A stretch of 64,000 nt of DNA from an uncultured Muribaculaceae bacterium. GTDB taxonomy: Bacteria; Bacteroidota; Bacteroidia; Bacteroidales; Muribaculaceae. The position numbers were made by a program, and so were the translations under genes. The stretch spans positions 31,787-95,786 of the forward strand of contig CAJTQU010000007.1 of NCBI GenBank assembly GCA_910578665.1, written 5' to 3'. A model generated the notes under the pieces. The model was not told where the DNA came from. It was given only the letters and a program-made list of their open reading frames with translations, and did not search any database. Positions 17,957-27,150 of the stretch are shown here, one piece after another (within the stretch, counting starts at the first letter, position 1; each line of letters opens with the position of its first letter).

Positions 17957-18573
17957 TATTTCTCAACTAAAACGATTGAACCTTTGCTTCCGGGTATAGA
18001 ACCCTTGACCATTAACAAATTGTGCTCGGGCAGAACTTTAATTACCTGGAGGTTCTGCACCGTTACGCGTTCGTTGCCTGTCTGGCCCGCCATGCGCATG
18101 CCCTTGAATACCTTCGCGGGATACGAGCAGGCACCGATAGAACCGGGAGCGCGCAGACGGTTGTGCTGGCCGTGGGTGCTCTGGCCCACACCGCCGAAAC
18201 CGTGGCGTTTCACTACGCCCTGGAAACCCTTACCTTTTGATGTACCTGCGACGTCGACGAATCCGCCTTCCTCGAACAGCTCCACAGTGAGGGTATCGCC
18301 CAGAGCGGGCTCTGTGGCAAACGATTTGAACTCAGCCAAGTGTCTCATGGGGGCCACACCAGCCTTTTTGAAATGTCCGGCTTCGGGGCGTGTGGTGTGC
18401 TTCTCTTTCTTCTCCTGGAAGCCCACCTGCACGGCTGCATAGCCGTCATTTTCTACGGTCTTGATTTGAGTGACCACGCAAGGACCTACTTCGATGACAG
18501 TGCACGGCACATTTTTGCCGTCGGCACTGAATACGGATGTCATTCCGATTTTCTTTCCTAATAATCCTGGCAT
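17956..18573 (-). CDS. rplC: 50S ribosomal protein L3
   Basis: 205 residues. MPGLLGKKIGMTSVF begins the protein, and the branched loop block GTSKGKGFQGVVKRHGFGGVGQSTHGQHNRLRAPGSIG lies near the peptidyl-transferase centre. The Gln methylated in E. coli L3 falls in this loop. Confidence 0.98.
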   Translation of the reverse strand: MPGLLGKKIGMTSVFSADGKNVPCTVIEVGPCVVTQIKTVENDGYAAVQVGFQEKKEKHTTRPEAGHFKKAGVAPMRHLAEFKSFATEPALGDTLTVELFEEGGFVDVAGTSKGKGFQGVVKRHGFGGVGQSTHGQHNRLRAPGSIGACSYPAKVFKGMRMAGQTGNERVTVQNLQVIKVLPEHNLLMVKGSIPGSKGSIVLVEK

Positions 18574-18636
18574 TTCTTAACTAGATTAAAATACTTTAGT
18601 TTTGTCTATTTTTGTTTGTTTTGACGTGTCAGCCGT

Positions 18637-18942
18637 TTACACCTTGATGCTTACGTCCACACCGCTGGGAAGTTCGAGTTTCATCAGCGCGTCTACAGTT
18701 TTAGCCGTAGAGCTGTAGATGTCTATCAGTCTCTGATAAGAGCTGAGCTGGAACTGCTCGCGGCTTTTCTTATTGACGAAAGTAGAACGGTTGACTGTGA
18801 AGATACGCTTGTATGTGGGCAGGGGTATCGGACCGCTCACAACGGCATCTGTAGCCTTCACCGTCTTAACGATCTTCTCGGCGCTCTTGTCCACGAGATT
18901 GTGATCGTAAGATTTTAATTTGATTCTGATTTTTTGGCTCAT
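18637..18942 (-). CDS. rpsJ: 30S ribosomal protein S10
   Basis: 101 residues. MSQKIRIKLKSYDHNLVDKSAEKIVKTVKATDAVVSGPIPLPTYKRIFTVNRS is standard S10. S10 also forms the NusB-NusE antitermination pair; nusB lies at 24.9-26.3 kb in this window. It is 22 nt after fusA. Confidence 0.98.
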   Translation of the reverse strand: MSQKIRIKLKSYDHNLVDKSAEKIVKTVKATDAVVSGPIPLPTYKRIFTVNRSTFVNKKSREQFQLSSYQRLIDIYSSTAKTVDALMKLELPSGVDVSIKV

Positions 18943-18964
18943 ATTGTTGTGTGAAATATATTTC

Positions 18965-21088
18965 TTATTTGAGTAGGTCTACACGTCCCTGGCACTCGGT
19001 CAGAACGTTCTTGGCTATAGAAGAGCTAACCTCTGAATAGTGAGAGAATGTCATGGTGCTTGTAGCACGGCCCGAAGTGATAGTACGCAGGGCTGTAACA
19101 TAACCAAACATCTCTGCCAGAGGAGCGAGGGCCTTGACAATACGCGCGCCCGAACGGGATGTCTCCATACCTTCTACCTGGCCGCGACGCTTGTTGAGGT
19201 CACCGATCACATCACCCATGCTCTCCTCGGGAGTAACAACCTCTATCTTCATGATAGGCTCCATGAGTACGGGACCTGCCTTCTCAGAAGCTTTCTTAAA
19301 TGCCTGGATAGCGCAAAGCTCGAACGAAAGCTGGTCGGAGTCGACAGGATGGAACGAACCATCGATCAGAGTTACTTTAAGGCGTTCTACGGGATAACCG
19401 GCCAGTACGCCGTTCTTCATAGCCGTCTGGAAACCTTTCTGTACAGAAGGTATGTATTCCTTAGGCACGTTACCGCCCTTAACCTCGTCTACGAACTGGA
19501 GGCTGCCCTCGAAATCGTCATCGGCAGGCTCAACACGTACGATGATATCGGCAAACTTACCGCGACCACCTGTCTGCTTCTTGAATACCTCGCGCAGCTC
19601 GACGGGTTTGGTGATAGCCTCTTTATATGTAACCTGAGGACGACCCTGGTTGCACTCAACCTTAAATTCGCGTCTCAGACGGTCGATAATAATATCCAGA
19701 TGAAGCTCGCCCATACCTGAGATTACGGTCTGGCCTGTCTCCTCGTTGGTCTCTACGCGGAATGTGGGATCCTCTTCTGCCAGCTTCTGAAGACCGACAC
19801 CGAGTTTGTCCAAATCTTTCTGGGTTTTGGGCTCTACGGCGATACCGATCACGGGATCGGGGAATTCCATAGCCTCGAGCACGATGGGAGCGTCTTCGGC
19901 ACACAGAGTGTCACCGGTACGGATATCCTTGAAGCCCACACCTGCACCGATGTCGCCGCAACCGATCTTTTCCTTGGGGTTCTGCTTGTTAGAATGCATC
20001 TGGAACAGGCGAGAGATACGTTCTTTCTTGCCAGAGCGAGAGTTCAGACAGTAAGAACCAGCCTCGATCTCGCCAGAATATACGCGGAAGAAGCAGAGAC
20101 GACCTACATAGGGGTCGGTAGCAATCTTGAAAGCGAGAGCGCACATCGGCTCCTCGGGCAGAGGCTTGCGGCTTACCACAGCGTCTGAATCATCGGGCAG
20201 ACAACCTTCTACAGCGCCTGTGTCTTCGGGAGAGGGCAGATATGCGCACACAGCGTCAAGCAATGTCTGCACACCCTTATTCTTGAAAGAAGAACCGCAA
20301 ATCATAGGATTGATCTGCATTCCGAGAGTGGCTTTGCGAATAGCGGCCTTGATCTCTTCTACAGTGATTGTTGAAGGATCATCGAAATATTTTTCCATGA
20401 AAACCTCGTCAAACTCAGCCAAAGTCTCAAGAAGCTTGTCACGCCACTCTTCTGCCTCGGCCTGCAGGTTTTCGGGTATTTCCTCAACAGTATATTCGGC
20501 ACCCATGGTCTCGTCATGCCAGAAGATAGCTTTCATGGCCACGAGGTCTACCACGCCCTTGAATGTTTCTTCGGCACCGATAGGTATCTGGATAGGCAGC
20601 GGAGTTGCTCCGAGCACTTCCCTCACCTGGCGCACAACTTCAAAGAAGTTAGCACCCGAACGGTCCATCTTATTCACATAACCAATACGGGGGACGTTGT
20701 ATTTCTCAGCCTGGCGCCATACGGTCTCAGACTGGGGTTCTACACCGCCTACCGCGCAGAACGCCGCAACAGCGCCGTCAAGCACGCGCAAAGAACGTTC
20801 CACCTCGACAGTAAAGTCAACGTGTCCCGGAGTGTCGATAAGATTGATTTTGTATTTTTTACCACCGTACTGCCAGAAAGTAGTGGTAGCGGCAGAAGTA
20901 ATAGTGATACCGCGCTCCTGTTCCTGCTCCATCCAGTCCATGGTGGCGGCACCGTCATGCACCTCGCCAATCTTATGTGTCAGACCGGTATAGAAAAGTA
21001 TACGTTCCGAAGTAGTGGTCTTGCCGGCATCGATGTGGGCCATGATGCCGATATTTCTGGTTAAAGTTAATTCGTCGTTTTTAGCCAT
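18965..21088 (-). CDS. fusA: Elongation factor G
   Basis: 707 residues. The GTPase domain shows the P-loop AHIDAGKTTTSE (residues 17-28), switch RGITITSAA, DTPGHVDF and NKMD. The later domains include the domain IV loop with GSFHPVDSDQLSFELCAIQAF and the C-terminal EMFGYVTALRTITSGRATSTM. EF-G drives translocation and, with RRF, ribosome recycling. Its place between rpsG and rpsJ is the str-S10 junction; no tuf gene follows, as is usual in Bacteroidota. Confidence 0.98.
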   Translation of the reverse strand: MAKNDELTLTRNIGIMAHIDAGKTTTSERILFYTGLTHKIGEVHDGAATMDWMEQEQERGITITSAATTTFWQYGGKKYKINLIDTPGHVDFTVEVERSLRVLDGAVAAFCAVGGVEPQSETVWRQAEKYNVPRIGYVNKMDRSGANFFEVVRQVREVLGATPLPIQIPIGAEETFKGVVDLVAMKAIFWHDETMGAEYTVEEIPENLQAEAEEWRDKLLETLAEFDEVFMEKYFDDPSTITVEEIKAAIRKATLGMQINPMICGSSFKNKGVQTLLDAVCAYLPSPEDTGAVEGCLPDDSDAVVSRKPLPEEPMCALAFKIATDPYVGRLCFFRVYSGEIEAGSYCLNSRSGKKERISRLFQMHSNKQNPKEKIGCGDIGAGVGFKDIRTGDTLCAEDAPIVLEAMEFPDPVIGIAVEPKTQKDLDKLGVGLQKLAEEDPTFRVETNEETGQTVISGMGELHLDIIIDRLRREFKVECNQGRPQVTYKEAITKPVELREVFKKQTGGRGKFADIIVRVEPADDDFEGSLQFVDEVKGGNVPKEYIPSVQKGFQTAMKNGVLAGYPVERLKVTLIDGSFHPVDSDQLSFELCAIQAFKKASEKAGPVLMEPIMKIEVVTPEESMGDVIGDLNKRRGQVEGMETSRSGARIVKALAPLAEMFGYVTALRTITSGRATSTMTFSHYSEVSSSIAKNVLTECQGRVDLLK

Positions 21089-21120
21089 TTTTCATTTAAT
21101 GATAATAGTCCTGAAATCCA

Positions 21121-21597
21121 TTAGAAGCGGAAGTGTGCAAATGCGCGGTTAGCCTCTGCCATACGGTGCATGTCCTCTTTACGTTTGAAAGCACCACCCT
21201 GGTCATTGTAAGCGTCCACGATTTCCGCAGCGAGTTTGTCCGCCATGGTCTTGCCGCCGCGTTTACGAGCAAAGATGATAAGGTTCTTCATCGAGATTGA
21301 CTCTTTGCGGTCAGCACGGATTTCAGTAGGAACCTGGAAAGTGGCACCGCCGATACGGCGAGACTTAACCTCCACCTGGGGAGTGATGTTTTCAAGGGCT
21401 TTCTTCCAGATCTCAAGAGCTGACTTCTCTTCATTGGGCATTTTGGACTTCACAGTCTCGAGTGCCGAATAGAAGATAGTGAATGCGGTGTTCTTTTTAC
21501 CGTCATACATAAGGTGATTCACAAATTTAGTGACGCGCACTTCGCCGAATACGGGATCGGGCAGAATCACTCTTTTTTTAGGCTTTGCTTTTCTCAT
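21121..21597 (-). CDS. rpsG: 30S ribosomal protein S7
   Basis: 158 residues from the ATG at 21595-21597 (MRKAKPKKRVILPDPVFGEVRVTKFVNHLMYDGKK). The frame stays open for 27 codons upstream, but those residues do not resemble S7, and the chosen start gives the normal length. The C-terminal block FKRKEDMHRMAEANRAFAHFRF is conserved. S7 nucleates assembly of the 30S head. Confidence 0.97.
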   Translation of the reverse strand: MRKAKPKKRVILPDPVFGEVRVTKFVNHLMYDGKKNTAFTIFYSALETVKSKMPNEEKSALEIWKKALENITPQVEVKSRRIGGATFQVPTEIRADRKESISMKNLIIFARKRGGKTMADKLAAEIVDAYNDQGGAFKRKEDMHRMAEANRAFAHFRF

Positions 21598-21806
21598 TTC
21601 AAGAATAAATATGTTTTTGTTTTTGGCTGCTTCCTGCGGCAGGACTGTGTCCGTCCCCGTTTTCCGCATCTTCAACAACGCTCGCTTGCGTCATTTACTC
21701 AACCTTAGCCATCCAATAAATCAAAAACTAATTAGAAAATGTTGTGTGATTTACTTGTTTGCACGGCCTCCGTCACAGGAGAGCCGCACGATATCAGGAA
21801 GGATGT

Positions 21807-22190
21807 TTACTTCTTAGCTGCTTTGGGACGTTTGGCGCCATATTTACTGCGACGCTGCGTACGGCCGTTAACGCCGGCTGTGTCAAGCGTACCGCGCACG
21901 ATATGATAGCGCACACCGGGAAGGTCCTTAACACGACCGCCGCGCACCATTACAATGCTGTGCTCCTGCAGATTGTGGCCTTCTCCAGGGATATACGAGT
22001 TAACCTCCTTGCCGTTGGTCAGGCGCACACGGGCCACCTTACGCATAGCCGAGTTAGGCTTCTTGGGAGTGGTGGTGTACACACGTACGCACACGCCACG
22101 ACGCTGGGGGCATGAATCAAGAGCCGGGCTCTTGCTCTTGTCTTCCAAAGCAACACGTCCTTTTCTTACTAATTGTTGAATTGTAGGCAT
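21807..22190 (-). CDS. rpsL: 30S ribosomal protein S12
   Basis: 127 residues. MPTIQQLVRKGR starts the protein. The decoding-centre loops TTPKKPNSAMRKVARVRLTNG and PGEGHNLQEHSIVMVRGGRVKDLPGVRYH contain the two Lys sites where streptomycin-resistance changes occur elsewhere; both carry the sensitive wild-type Lys. It is the first gene of the cluster, with a strong promoter about 150 nt upstream. Confidence 0.98.
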   Translation of the reverse strand: MPTIQQLVRKGRVALEDKSKSPALDSCPQRRGVCVRVYTTTPKKPNSAMRKVARVRLTNGKEVNSYIPGEGHNLQEHSIVMVRGGRVKDLPGVRYHIVRGTLDTAGVNGRTQRRSKYGAKRPKAAKK

Positions 22191-22337
22191 TCTTTTTTGT
22201 TTTGATTTATTTATTTAATTCTCAATTTCGTCTTATCCAAACCCAAAGCATACTGCGCTCCGACTTGCAACAACCTTAATCTATTGATAGACAATTTATT
22301 GCGTAAGCCGAATCGTCAGACTACACCTTAAGTGGTG

Positions 22338-22369
22338 CAAAATTACTAATTATTAACGTATTAGACAAA
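22338..22369 (-). promoter_or_regulatory. Promoter of the str/ribosomal cluster
   Basis: On the minus strand, TTTG (22366-22369), a 20-nt spacer and TAATTTTG (22338-22345) match the Bacteroidota -33/-7 consensus. Transcription would begin near 22331, giving an rpsL leader of about 140 nt. The rest of the 324-nt gap holds the DUF5606-side hairpin. Confidence 0.75.
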
Positions 22370-22441
22370 CTTTTGCACAATTATTTTTTGCAAATTTTCA
22401 TCTATGCAACACGACACAACAGTCTAATGCACAGACATGAC

Positions 22442-22487
22442 CAGGGCCGCCATACATTCTGCCATAGGCAGGCTGCAGGCGGCCCTG
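22442..22487 (-). terminator. Probable terminator after the DUF5606 gene
   Basis: A 10-bp stem CAGGGCCGCC/GGCGGCCCTG (22442-22451 with 22478-22487) lies 28 nt past the stop of the minus-strand gene. The loop contains a second small stem. There is no T-tract, so termination is inferred from position and strength. Confidence 0.5.
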
Positions 22488-22514
22488 TAAAATGCACCGG
22501 CACACTCCGGCGTG

Positions 22515-22961
22515 TCAGTCCTGGCTTTCGGCGGCATATTCGGCAGCTTCCTTAGCCGCGCCTTCCGGCTCCGCCTCCACAAAAGCGGTACAACCGGCAT
22601 CGATCAGAATATTATACCAGGTAAAGAATTTCTTAATGTCGTTGTCATACACCCTTTCGCGATCAAAATCCGGCAGGATACGCGCAAACTCGTCGCGCAA
22701 CCGCCCTTCTGCGACCAAAGCTTTTACATCGGCCCTGGCGCCGTCATACAGCTTACGCGCATTTTCCAACACCTGGGACAATGGCACTTCGTCTGCGTCT
22801 GTATACATGGCTATATCACCGAGACTTACTATTTTGTCGCGACTGTGAGCCGGGAAACGGCGTTTTGTGCAAAGGTCTTCTACCAGAAGCATATTTTTGC
22901 CGTTGGTTACGATTTTAAACAGGCCCGGACGTCCTGTAATCGAAAGTATGGTCTTAAGCAT
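22515..22961 (-). CDS. DUF5606 domain protein
   Basis: 148 residues. The N-terminal part MLKTILSITGRPGLFKIVTNGKNMLLVEDLCTKRRFPA resembles the DUF5606 fold found in Bacteroidota. A helical region follows with FDRERVYDNDIKKFFTWYNILIDAG, ending in a Glu/Ala-rich tail. No function is known to me. It is the last gene of the yajC-ybbR-coaE group, 15 nt after coaE, a linkage I recall as common in this phylum. Confidence 0.75.
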   Translation of the reverse strand: MLKTILSITGRPGLFKIVTNGKNMLLVEDLCTKRRFPAHSRDKIVSLGDIAMYTDADEVPLSQVLENARKLYDGARADVKALVAEGRLRDEFARILPDFDRERVYDNDIKKFFTWYNILIDAGCTAFVEAEPEGAAKEAAEYAAESQD

Positions 22962-22976
22962 ATCTATTTTAATAAA

Positions 22977-23552
22977 TTAAATTTCACCATATTCAGGCAA
23001 CGCGGCCAGCAGTGACACCGCGCCGTCATTGACTATACGACGCACCTTACGCCGCGGCAACCCGGAAAATTCATGCTCCTGGGCACTTATACGGGCTTCG
23101 ACCTGGCCGCGCGAAAGACCAGAACGGCGCATCACACGTCCTACACGCAACTCACGTGGTGCTGTAACAAGCCATATTTCGTCTACCAACATGTCCAGAC
23201 CGGAAGTATGCAGCACAGCGCTCTCAAGAAGAGCCGTATTAACACGCAAAGCAGATACCCAGGAAGCCAGATCATGACGGACGGCTTCATGCACTATAGC
23301 ATTGACCGACATTCTCATATGTTCCGAACTGAATATAAGGCCGGCCAGCAGTGACCGGTCTACCCCTCCCTCGCATGTCAGGACATCCGTCCCCGACACA
23401 CGGCACAGCTCAGCCTTAATTGCATCCGACTCGTCCATCAACTGTCTCGCACGCGAATCGCAGTCATAAACGGGCAGTCCGCGCAACGCGCAAATGCGGC
23501 ATACCACGCTTTTGCCGCTACCTATACCACCCGTAACCCCTATCAGCCTCAT
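22977..23552 (-). CDS. coaE: Dephospho-CoA kinase
   Basis: 191 residues. The P-loop GGIGSGKS is at residues 8-15. The family block VYDCDSRARQLMDES holds the conserved Asp, and VTAPRELRVGRVMRRSGLSRGQVEARISAQ is the lid region. It makes the last step of coenzyme A synthesis, phosphorylating dephospho-CoA. It overlaps the YbbR-like gene by 4 nt. The earlier CoA gene coaBC lies at 29.7 kb. Confidence 0.93.
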   Translation of the reverse strand: MRLIGVTGGIGSGKSVVCRICALRGLPVYDCDSRARQLMDESDAIKAELCRVSGTDVLTCEGGVDRSLLAGLIFSSEHMRMSVNAIVHEAVRHDLASWVSALRVNTALLESAVLHTSGLDMLVDEIWLVTAPRELRVGRVMRRSGLSRGQVEARISAQEHEFSGLPRRKVRRIVNDGAVSLLAALPEYGEI

Positions 23553-24535
23553 TTGTTCTGGCGTATTATAGTGAACTCCACGCTGTCAATCTCGAGAGTG
23601 GCACTCTCGACATGCGCCGGAAGAGGCGTTGACAGACGCAATTTGATACGCTTGTCCGAGGGAGAGGCCAGATCCCTATAATCAGCCACAACACTGAAAG
23701 GTGTGCGAACATCGTCATTTAGGCTCATCGGCACAAGATATGACACTTCCACACTTGAGGGAAAAAGCACCATATTTTCACCCTTGGGCACATTGAGCGT
23801 TGTCACAGGAACGTATACTTTACGATTTTCAAGCGGTTCCACCGGAATACGCACGTCTATGGCAGACGGCACCATCTTCACGCCGTGGATAGGCCGCAGC
23901 CTGACCCTTACGGTCACCGGATCTGCCAGATCGCGCCGCACTATGGGTTCCGTACTGACATATGATATCGTATCAAGGATGTCACGTGAGGAGTATATCT
24001 TGATATTGCGCGTCTCAGTGCGAGGATTACCATTGACTACTTTGCCGAGAGCGGCGGTTATGTCGGTATTTATACGCACCGGTACAACCTTGGCCGGAGC
24101 CGAGGTATACATAACGGATATCGAGTCGGCCGAAGTTATGTTAACAGAAGCATTACTGCCAAACAGCGAACGCACATAGGTAGACAGCGCCGACGGCGAA
24201 ACACGCAGATATCCGTCTGAAGCATATTCGGCAAAACTGATATGCAACTGCGCCGCGCGCATAAACTTACGCCGCAACAAAGTGGTGCCACGGTCGCGCA
24301 CGGTCACATGTATCACGCCTGGAGGCTCGTTGATAAATGTAACTGTGTCGGGCACTCCGGTTATATCTACCTTGACCTCTATATCGGTTTGCACGGTGTC
24401 GTTCATAGCCATTATAAACCAAAACACCCCCGCAATAACCACAAAGACAGCAAAAAGGCGCAGGTCGCGCATACGACCCGTCTTACGCCAGCCCTGCCAG
24501 CGCCTTATCCCCTTAGCAGCCTTTGTGTCCGACAT
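23549..24535 (-). CDS. YbbR-like domain protein
   Basis: 328 residues. One membrane helix (about 25-45, LRLFAVFVVIAGVFWFIMAM) follows a basic N-terminus. Extracytoplasmic beta-rich repeats of the YbbR type come next (VTFINEPPGVIHVTVRDRGTTLLR and PVTVRVRLRPIHGVKMVPSAIDVRI). In Firmicutes YbbR/CdaR regulates diadenylate cyclase; no cdaA gene is in this window. It sits between yajC and coaE. Confidence 0.82.
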   Translation of the reverse strand: MSDTKAAKGIRRWQGWRKTGRMRDLRLFAVFVVIAGVFWFIMAMNDTVQTDIEVKVDITGVPDTVTFINEPPGVIHVTVRDRGTTLLRRKFMRAAQLHISFAEYASDGYLRVSPSALSTYVRSLFGSNASVNITSADSISVMYTSAPAKVVPVRINTDITAALGKVVNGNPRTETRNIKIYSSRDILDTISYVSTEPIVRRDLADPVTVRVRLRPIHGVKMVPSAIDVRIPVEPLENRKVYVPVTTLNVPKGENMVLFPSSVEVSYLVPMSLNDDVRTPFSVVADYRDLASPSDKRIKLRLSTPLPAHVESATLEIDSVEFTIIRQNK

Positions 24536-24567
24536 GTCAGATATGGTACGCCGAAGGCGTGCGATTC

Positions 24568-24879
24568 TTATTTCTTCTCAGCATCGGCTCCAGGAGCTGG
24601 ATATACCGATGTTTTTTCTATCTTGATGCTTACACCGCTGGCTATCTCTACAATAAATGTGGTGTCAGACACCTCTTTTATTTTACCGTATATACCGCCG
24701 GCGGTCACCACGCGGTCACCTACGCCGAGAGCCTCGCGAGCTTTCTTGATTTCTTTCTGCTTCTTGTTCTGAGGGCGTATCATGAAGAAATAGAAGATAG
24801 CCACCATGGCCACAATCATGATTATGCCGGTGTAGCCGCCGCCCTGTGGCTGTGCAGCAAGAAAAATTAAGTCTAACAT
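24568..24879 (-). CDS. yajC: Preprotein translocase subunit YajC
   Basis: 103 residues with one N-terminal membrane helix (GYTGIIMIVAMVAIFYFFMI). The YajC signature RPQNKKQKEIKKAREALGVGDRVVTAGGIYGKI and a beta-rich end follow. It is an accessory to SecDF-YidC in the inner membrane. It lies between nusB and the ybbR-like gene. Confidence 0.93.
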   Translation of the reverse strand: MLDLIFLAAQPQGGGYTGIIMIVAMVAIFYFFMIRPQNKKQKEIKKAREALGVGDRVVTAGGIYGKIKEVSDTTFIVEIASGVSIKIEKTSVYPAPGADAEKK

Positions 24880-24902
24880 AAATTTATTATTATTGTTGTT
24901 GG

Positions 24903-26306
24903 TTATGCTTTAACGAGTGTGCCATTCTGGCGCAACGAGCTCACTGCCGCGCCCAAAATACCGTTGATAAAGAACGAGCTCTTCGGGGTGCTGTACGCCT
25001 TGGCCAGCTCTATATATTCGTTTATCGTGACATTCACCGGAATCTTTGGGAAACATAATATCTCCGCCAGGGCCGTAAGCAGCAGCACCACGTCCATAAA
25101 AGCCAGACGGTCTGCATCCCACGAATCTTTGTTGAGCACACTGTCGATTATGGTCCGATATTCGTCCTTGTGGCGGACTACGGCATTGAAAAGCTCACGG
25201 CCGAAACGAGCGTCCTCGTCATCCTTATACATGGGCAAGACAGGATGCTCCTCATTTTCTTCAAAACGGCGTATGGTCTTCAATACGAATGTTCCGATAA
25301 TATCCAGGTCATCATTCCAAAAAACAGACTTGTCCTCAAGTCCCTCAGATAAATCAGGGTCGGGGAATATCACATACCGGAACAAATTACGCCACAATTC
25401 GCAATCGGCACGAAAATCCGTTTCTGGCGCATTCATGTAATCCAGATAGACATCGGAAGTGGTTACCGTCTTCAACAGGGAATTGACAAGCACCGGATTT
25501 TCTGCAAGCCATGAGTTTTTACCCGAACGTGTATACTCGTTATAATCGAAATCTTCAGACAGAACACGTACAAACTCATTTTCCACAAAACGCAGATTAG
25601 GATTCAGATCACGGTCGGTCACCACGTACTTGTGCCGCGCGGCGTCAAGATTGCGTTCTTGCTGTACTGTCAGCTCTATGGCTAGCTGCAGCATGCGATA
25701 ATACAGTTCCCGTGCTTTTTCCAGACTGAAATTAAGTGTCTTCAGAGCATCGGCCACATGGTCTTGCGAAGAGGAGAAGTTGACAAACGTCGCCTCCATA
25801 AGATCGCGCATGCGCTCCACACCACGCAGCGAGAAATTAGGCACCTGTTCAAACAAATTATTGATTGTGGGCGACGGCATTATAATAAGTGTGAATATCT
25901 CACGCCAGACCTTAAGGTCTCCGGCCATATCCACAGATCCATTCTTGATATACGTCTTATAAGGAGCTGACTCCTTGATAGCGGCCGACAACGAGTTGAT
26001 CAGCATAGGCGAATCAAACGGAGAGGCCTCAAGCCTGTTTTTCGCCTGCTGGGATTTGATTTTCTCATCGGCCTGAACGGTGCGTATAAAACGATTGTCC
26101 GCCAACGGACGATGGCCGCCGCGCTGTTCCACATTATCGGCAAGGCGCGTCATCAGCACCAGCATGTCAAGGTAAAGCTTATATGCGAACCTCTTTTCCT
26201 TTGTCGGGGGTGTAGGCTGGCTTTCAAGCGTGAACAACTTCTCTGTGAGCAGATAAGAGTATAGCAGCTGCACTACTTTGATTCTTATCAAGACACGATT
26301 AATCAT
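24903..26306 (-). CDS. nusB: Transcription antitermination factor NusB, long form with extra internal module
   Basis: 467 residues; Bacteroidota NusB is usually about 300. The start MINRVLIRIKVVQLLYSYLL and the C-terminal NusB core (DADRLAFMDVVLLLTALAEILCFPKIPVNVTINEYIELAKAYSTPKSSFFINGIL, about 398-452) are typical. Residues about 36-155 and 195-325 look like two copies of the same helical module: NRFIRTVQADEK, INSLSAAIKES and LKVWREIFTLIIMPSP against NEFVRVLSEDFD, VNSLLKTVTTS and ELWRNLFRYVIFPDP. NusB pairs with S10/NusE in rRNA antitermination. Confidence 0.9.
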   Translation of the reverse strand: MINRVLIRIKVVQLLYSYLLTEKLFTLESQPTPPTKEKRFAYKLYLDMLVLMTRLADNVEQRGGHRPLADNRFIRTVQADEKIKSQQAKNRLEASPFDSPMLINSLSAAIKESAPYKTYIKNGSVDMAGDLKVWREIFTLIIMPSPTINNLFEQVPNFSLRGVERMRDLMEATFVNFSSSQDHVADALKTLNFSLEKARELYYRMLQLAIELTVQQERNLDAARHKYVVTDRDLNPNLRFVENEFVRVLSEDFDYNEYTRSGKNSWLAENPVLVNSLLKTVTTSDVYLDYMNAPETDFRADCELWRNLFRYVIFPDPDLSEGLEDKSVFWNDDLDIIGTFVLKTIRRFEENEEHPVLPMYKDDEDARFGRELFNAVVRHKDEYRTIIDSVLNKDSWDADRLAFMDVVLLLTALAEILCFPKIPVNVTINEYIELAKAYSTPKSSFFINGILGAAVSSLRQNGTLVKA

Positions 26307-26326
26307 AACTTCTGAATATTGGTCTG

Positions 26327-26334
26327 CAAAGTTA
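26327..26334 (-). promoter_or_regulatory. Candidate -7 element of nusB
   Basis: Minus-strand TAACTTTG (TAnnTTTG) lies 20 nt before the nusB ATG. A TTTG sits only 12 nt upstream, too close for the usual -33 spacing, so this is a partial match. Confidence 0.4.
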
Positions 26335-26378
26335 CTTAAAAAAAGTCAAACAGGCAATTTTAGCGTGACGCTAAGTGG

Positions 26379-27140
26379 TCATTCGTGGCTCTGGCCGGCC
26401 CCTATACGCTGTCGCACAGCCTCATACATCATGACGCCTGCGGCCACAGAGACGTTCAGACTGCCTATAGAGCCTATTATAGGAATTGCAGCCAGGGTGT
26501 CGCACAGACGCAGCACGGGGTCTGAAATACCAGTATCCTCGGCACCCATCACTATAGCCACAGGACCCGTATAATCAGCCTCTGTATAATCCTGCACCCC
26601 CTTTTCGGTAGCTCCGACTATCACAAAACCAGAATCTTTAAGATATCTGACAGCCTCCTCTATGGAGCGCGTGCGGCACACGGGGAGATGCAGCAGGGCG
26701 CCTGCAGACGTCTTGACAGCATCGGCACTTACACGCACACTGTTGCGCTCGGGTATCACTATCGTGTCCACTCCGGCACATTCGGCAGTACGGGCTATAG
26801 CTCCGAAATTGTGCGTGTCCGTGATTCCGTCAAGCAGCACGATAAACGGCAGCATGCCCTCTTCGTACAGTGAGGGAACCATCTGCTCCAGATCATAATA
26901 TCCTACAGCAGACAAGAGCGCTATGGCACCCTGGTGGTTCTTCATAGTTATACGGTTGAGTTTCTCCAGGGGCACACGCTGGCTAACCACGCCGTACTCC
27001 TTGATTTTGGCCAGCAATTCTCGAGCCAGGTCTCCCCCGGCCAGATCCTTGCGTATCAACACTCTGTCTATATCCTTTCCGGCCTCTATGGCCTCTATCA
27101 CGGCACGGAGGCCGAATATATATTCTTTCTTATCTATCAT
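26379..27140 (-). CDS. rlmB: SPOUT-class RNA 2'-O-methyltransferase, RlmB-like
   Basis: 253 residues. The N-terminal substrate-binding domain (EYIFGLRAVIEAIEAGKDIDRVLIRKDL) is followed by the SpoU motifs: DGITDTHNFGAIARTAECAGV (motif 1), VMGAEDTGI (motif 2) and IPIIGSIGSLNVSVAAGVMMYEAVRQR (motif 3, AdoMet trefoil knot). RlmB methylates G2251 of 23S rRNA; TrmH-like relatives act on tRNA, so the exact target is inferred. Confidence 0.88.
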   Translation of the reverse strand: MIDKKEYIFGLRAVIEAIEAGKDIDRVLIRKDLAGGDLARELLAKIKEYGVVSQRVPLEKLNRITMKNHQGAIALLSAVGYYDLEQMVPSLYEEGMLPFIVLLDGITDTHNFGAIARTAECAGVDTIVIPERNSVRVSADAVKTSAGALLHLPVCRTRSIEEAVRYLKDSGFVIVGATEKGVQDYTEADYTGPVAIVMGAEDTGISDPVLRLCDTLAAIPIIGSIGSLNVSVAAGVMMYEAVRQRIGAGQSHE

Positions 27141-27150
27141 GGTTTTATGT

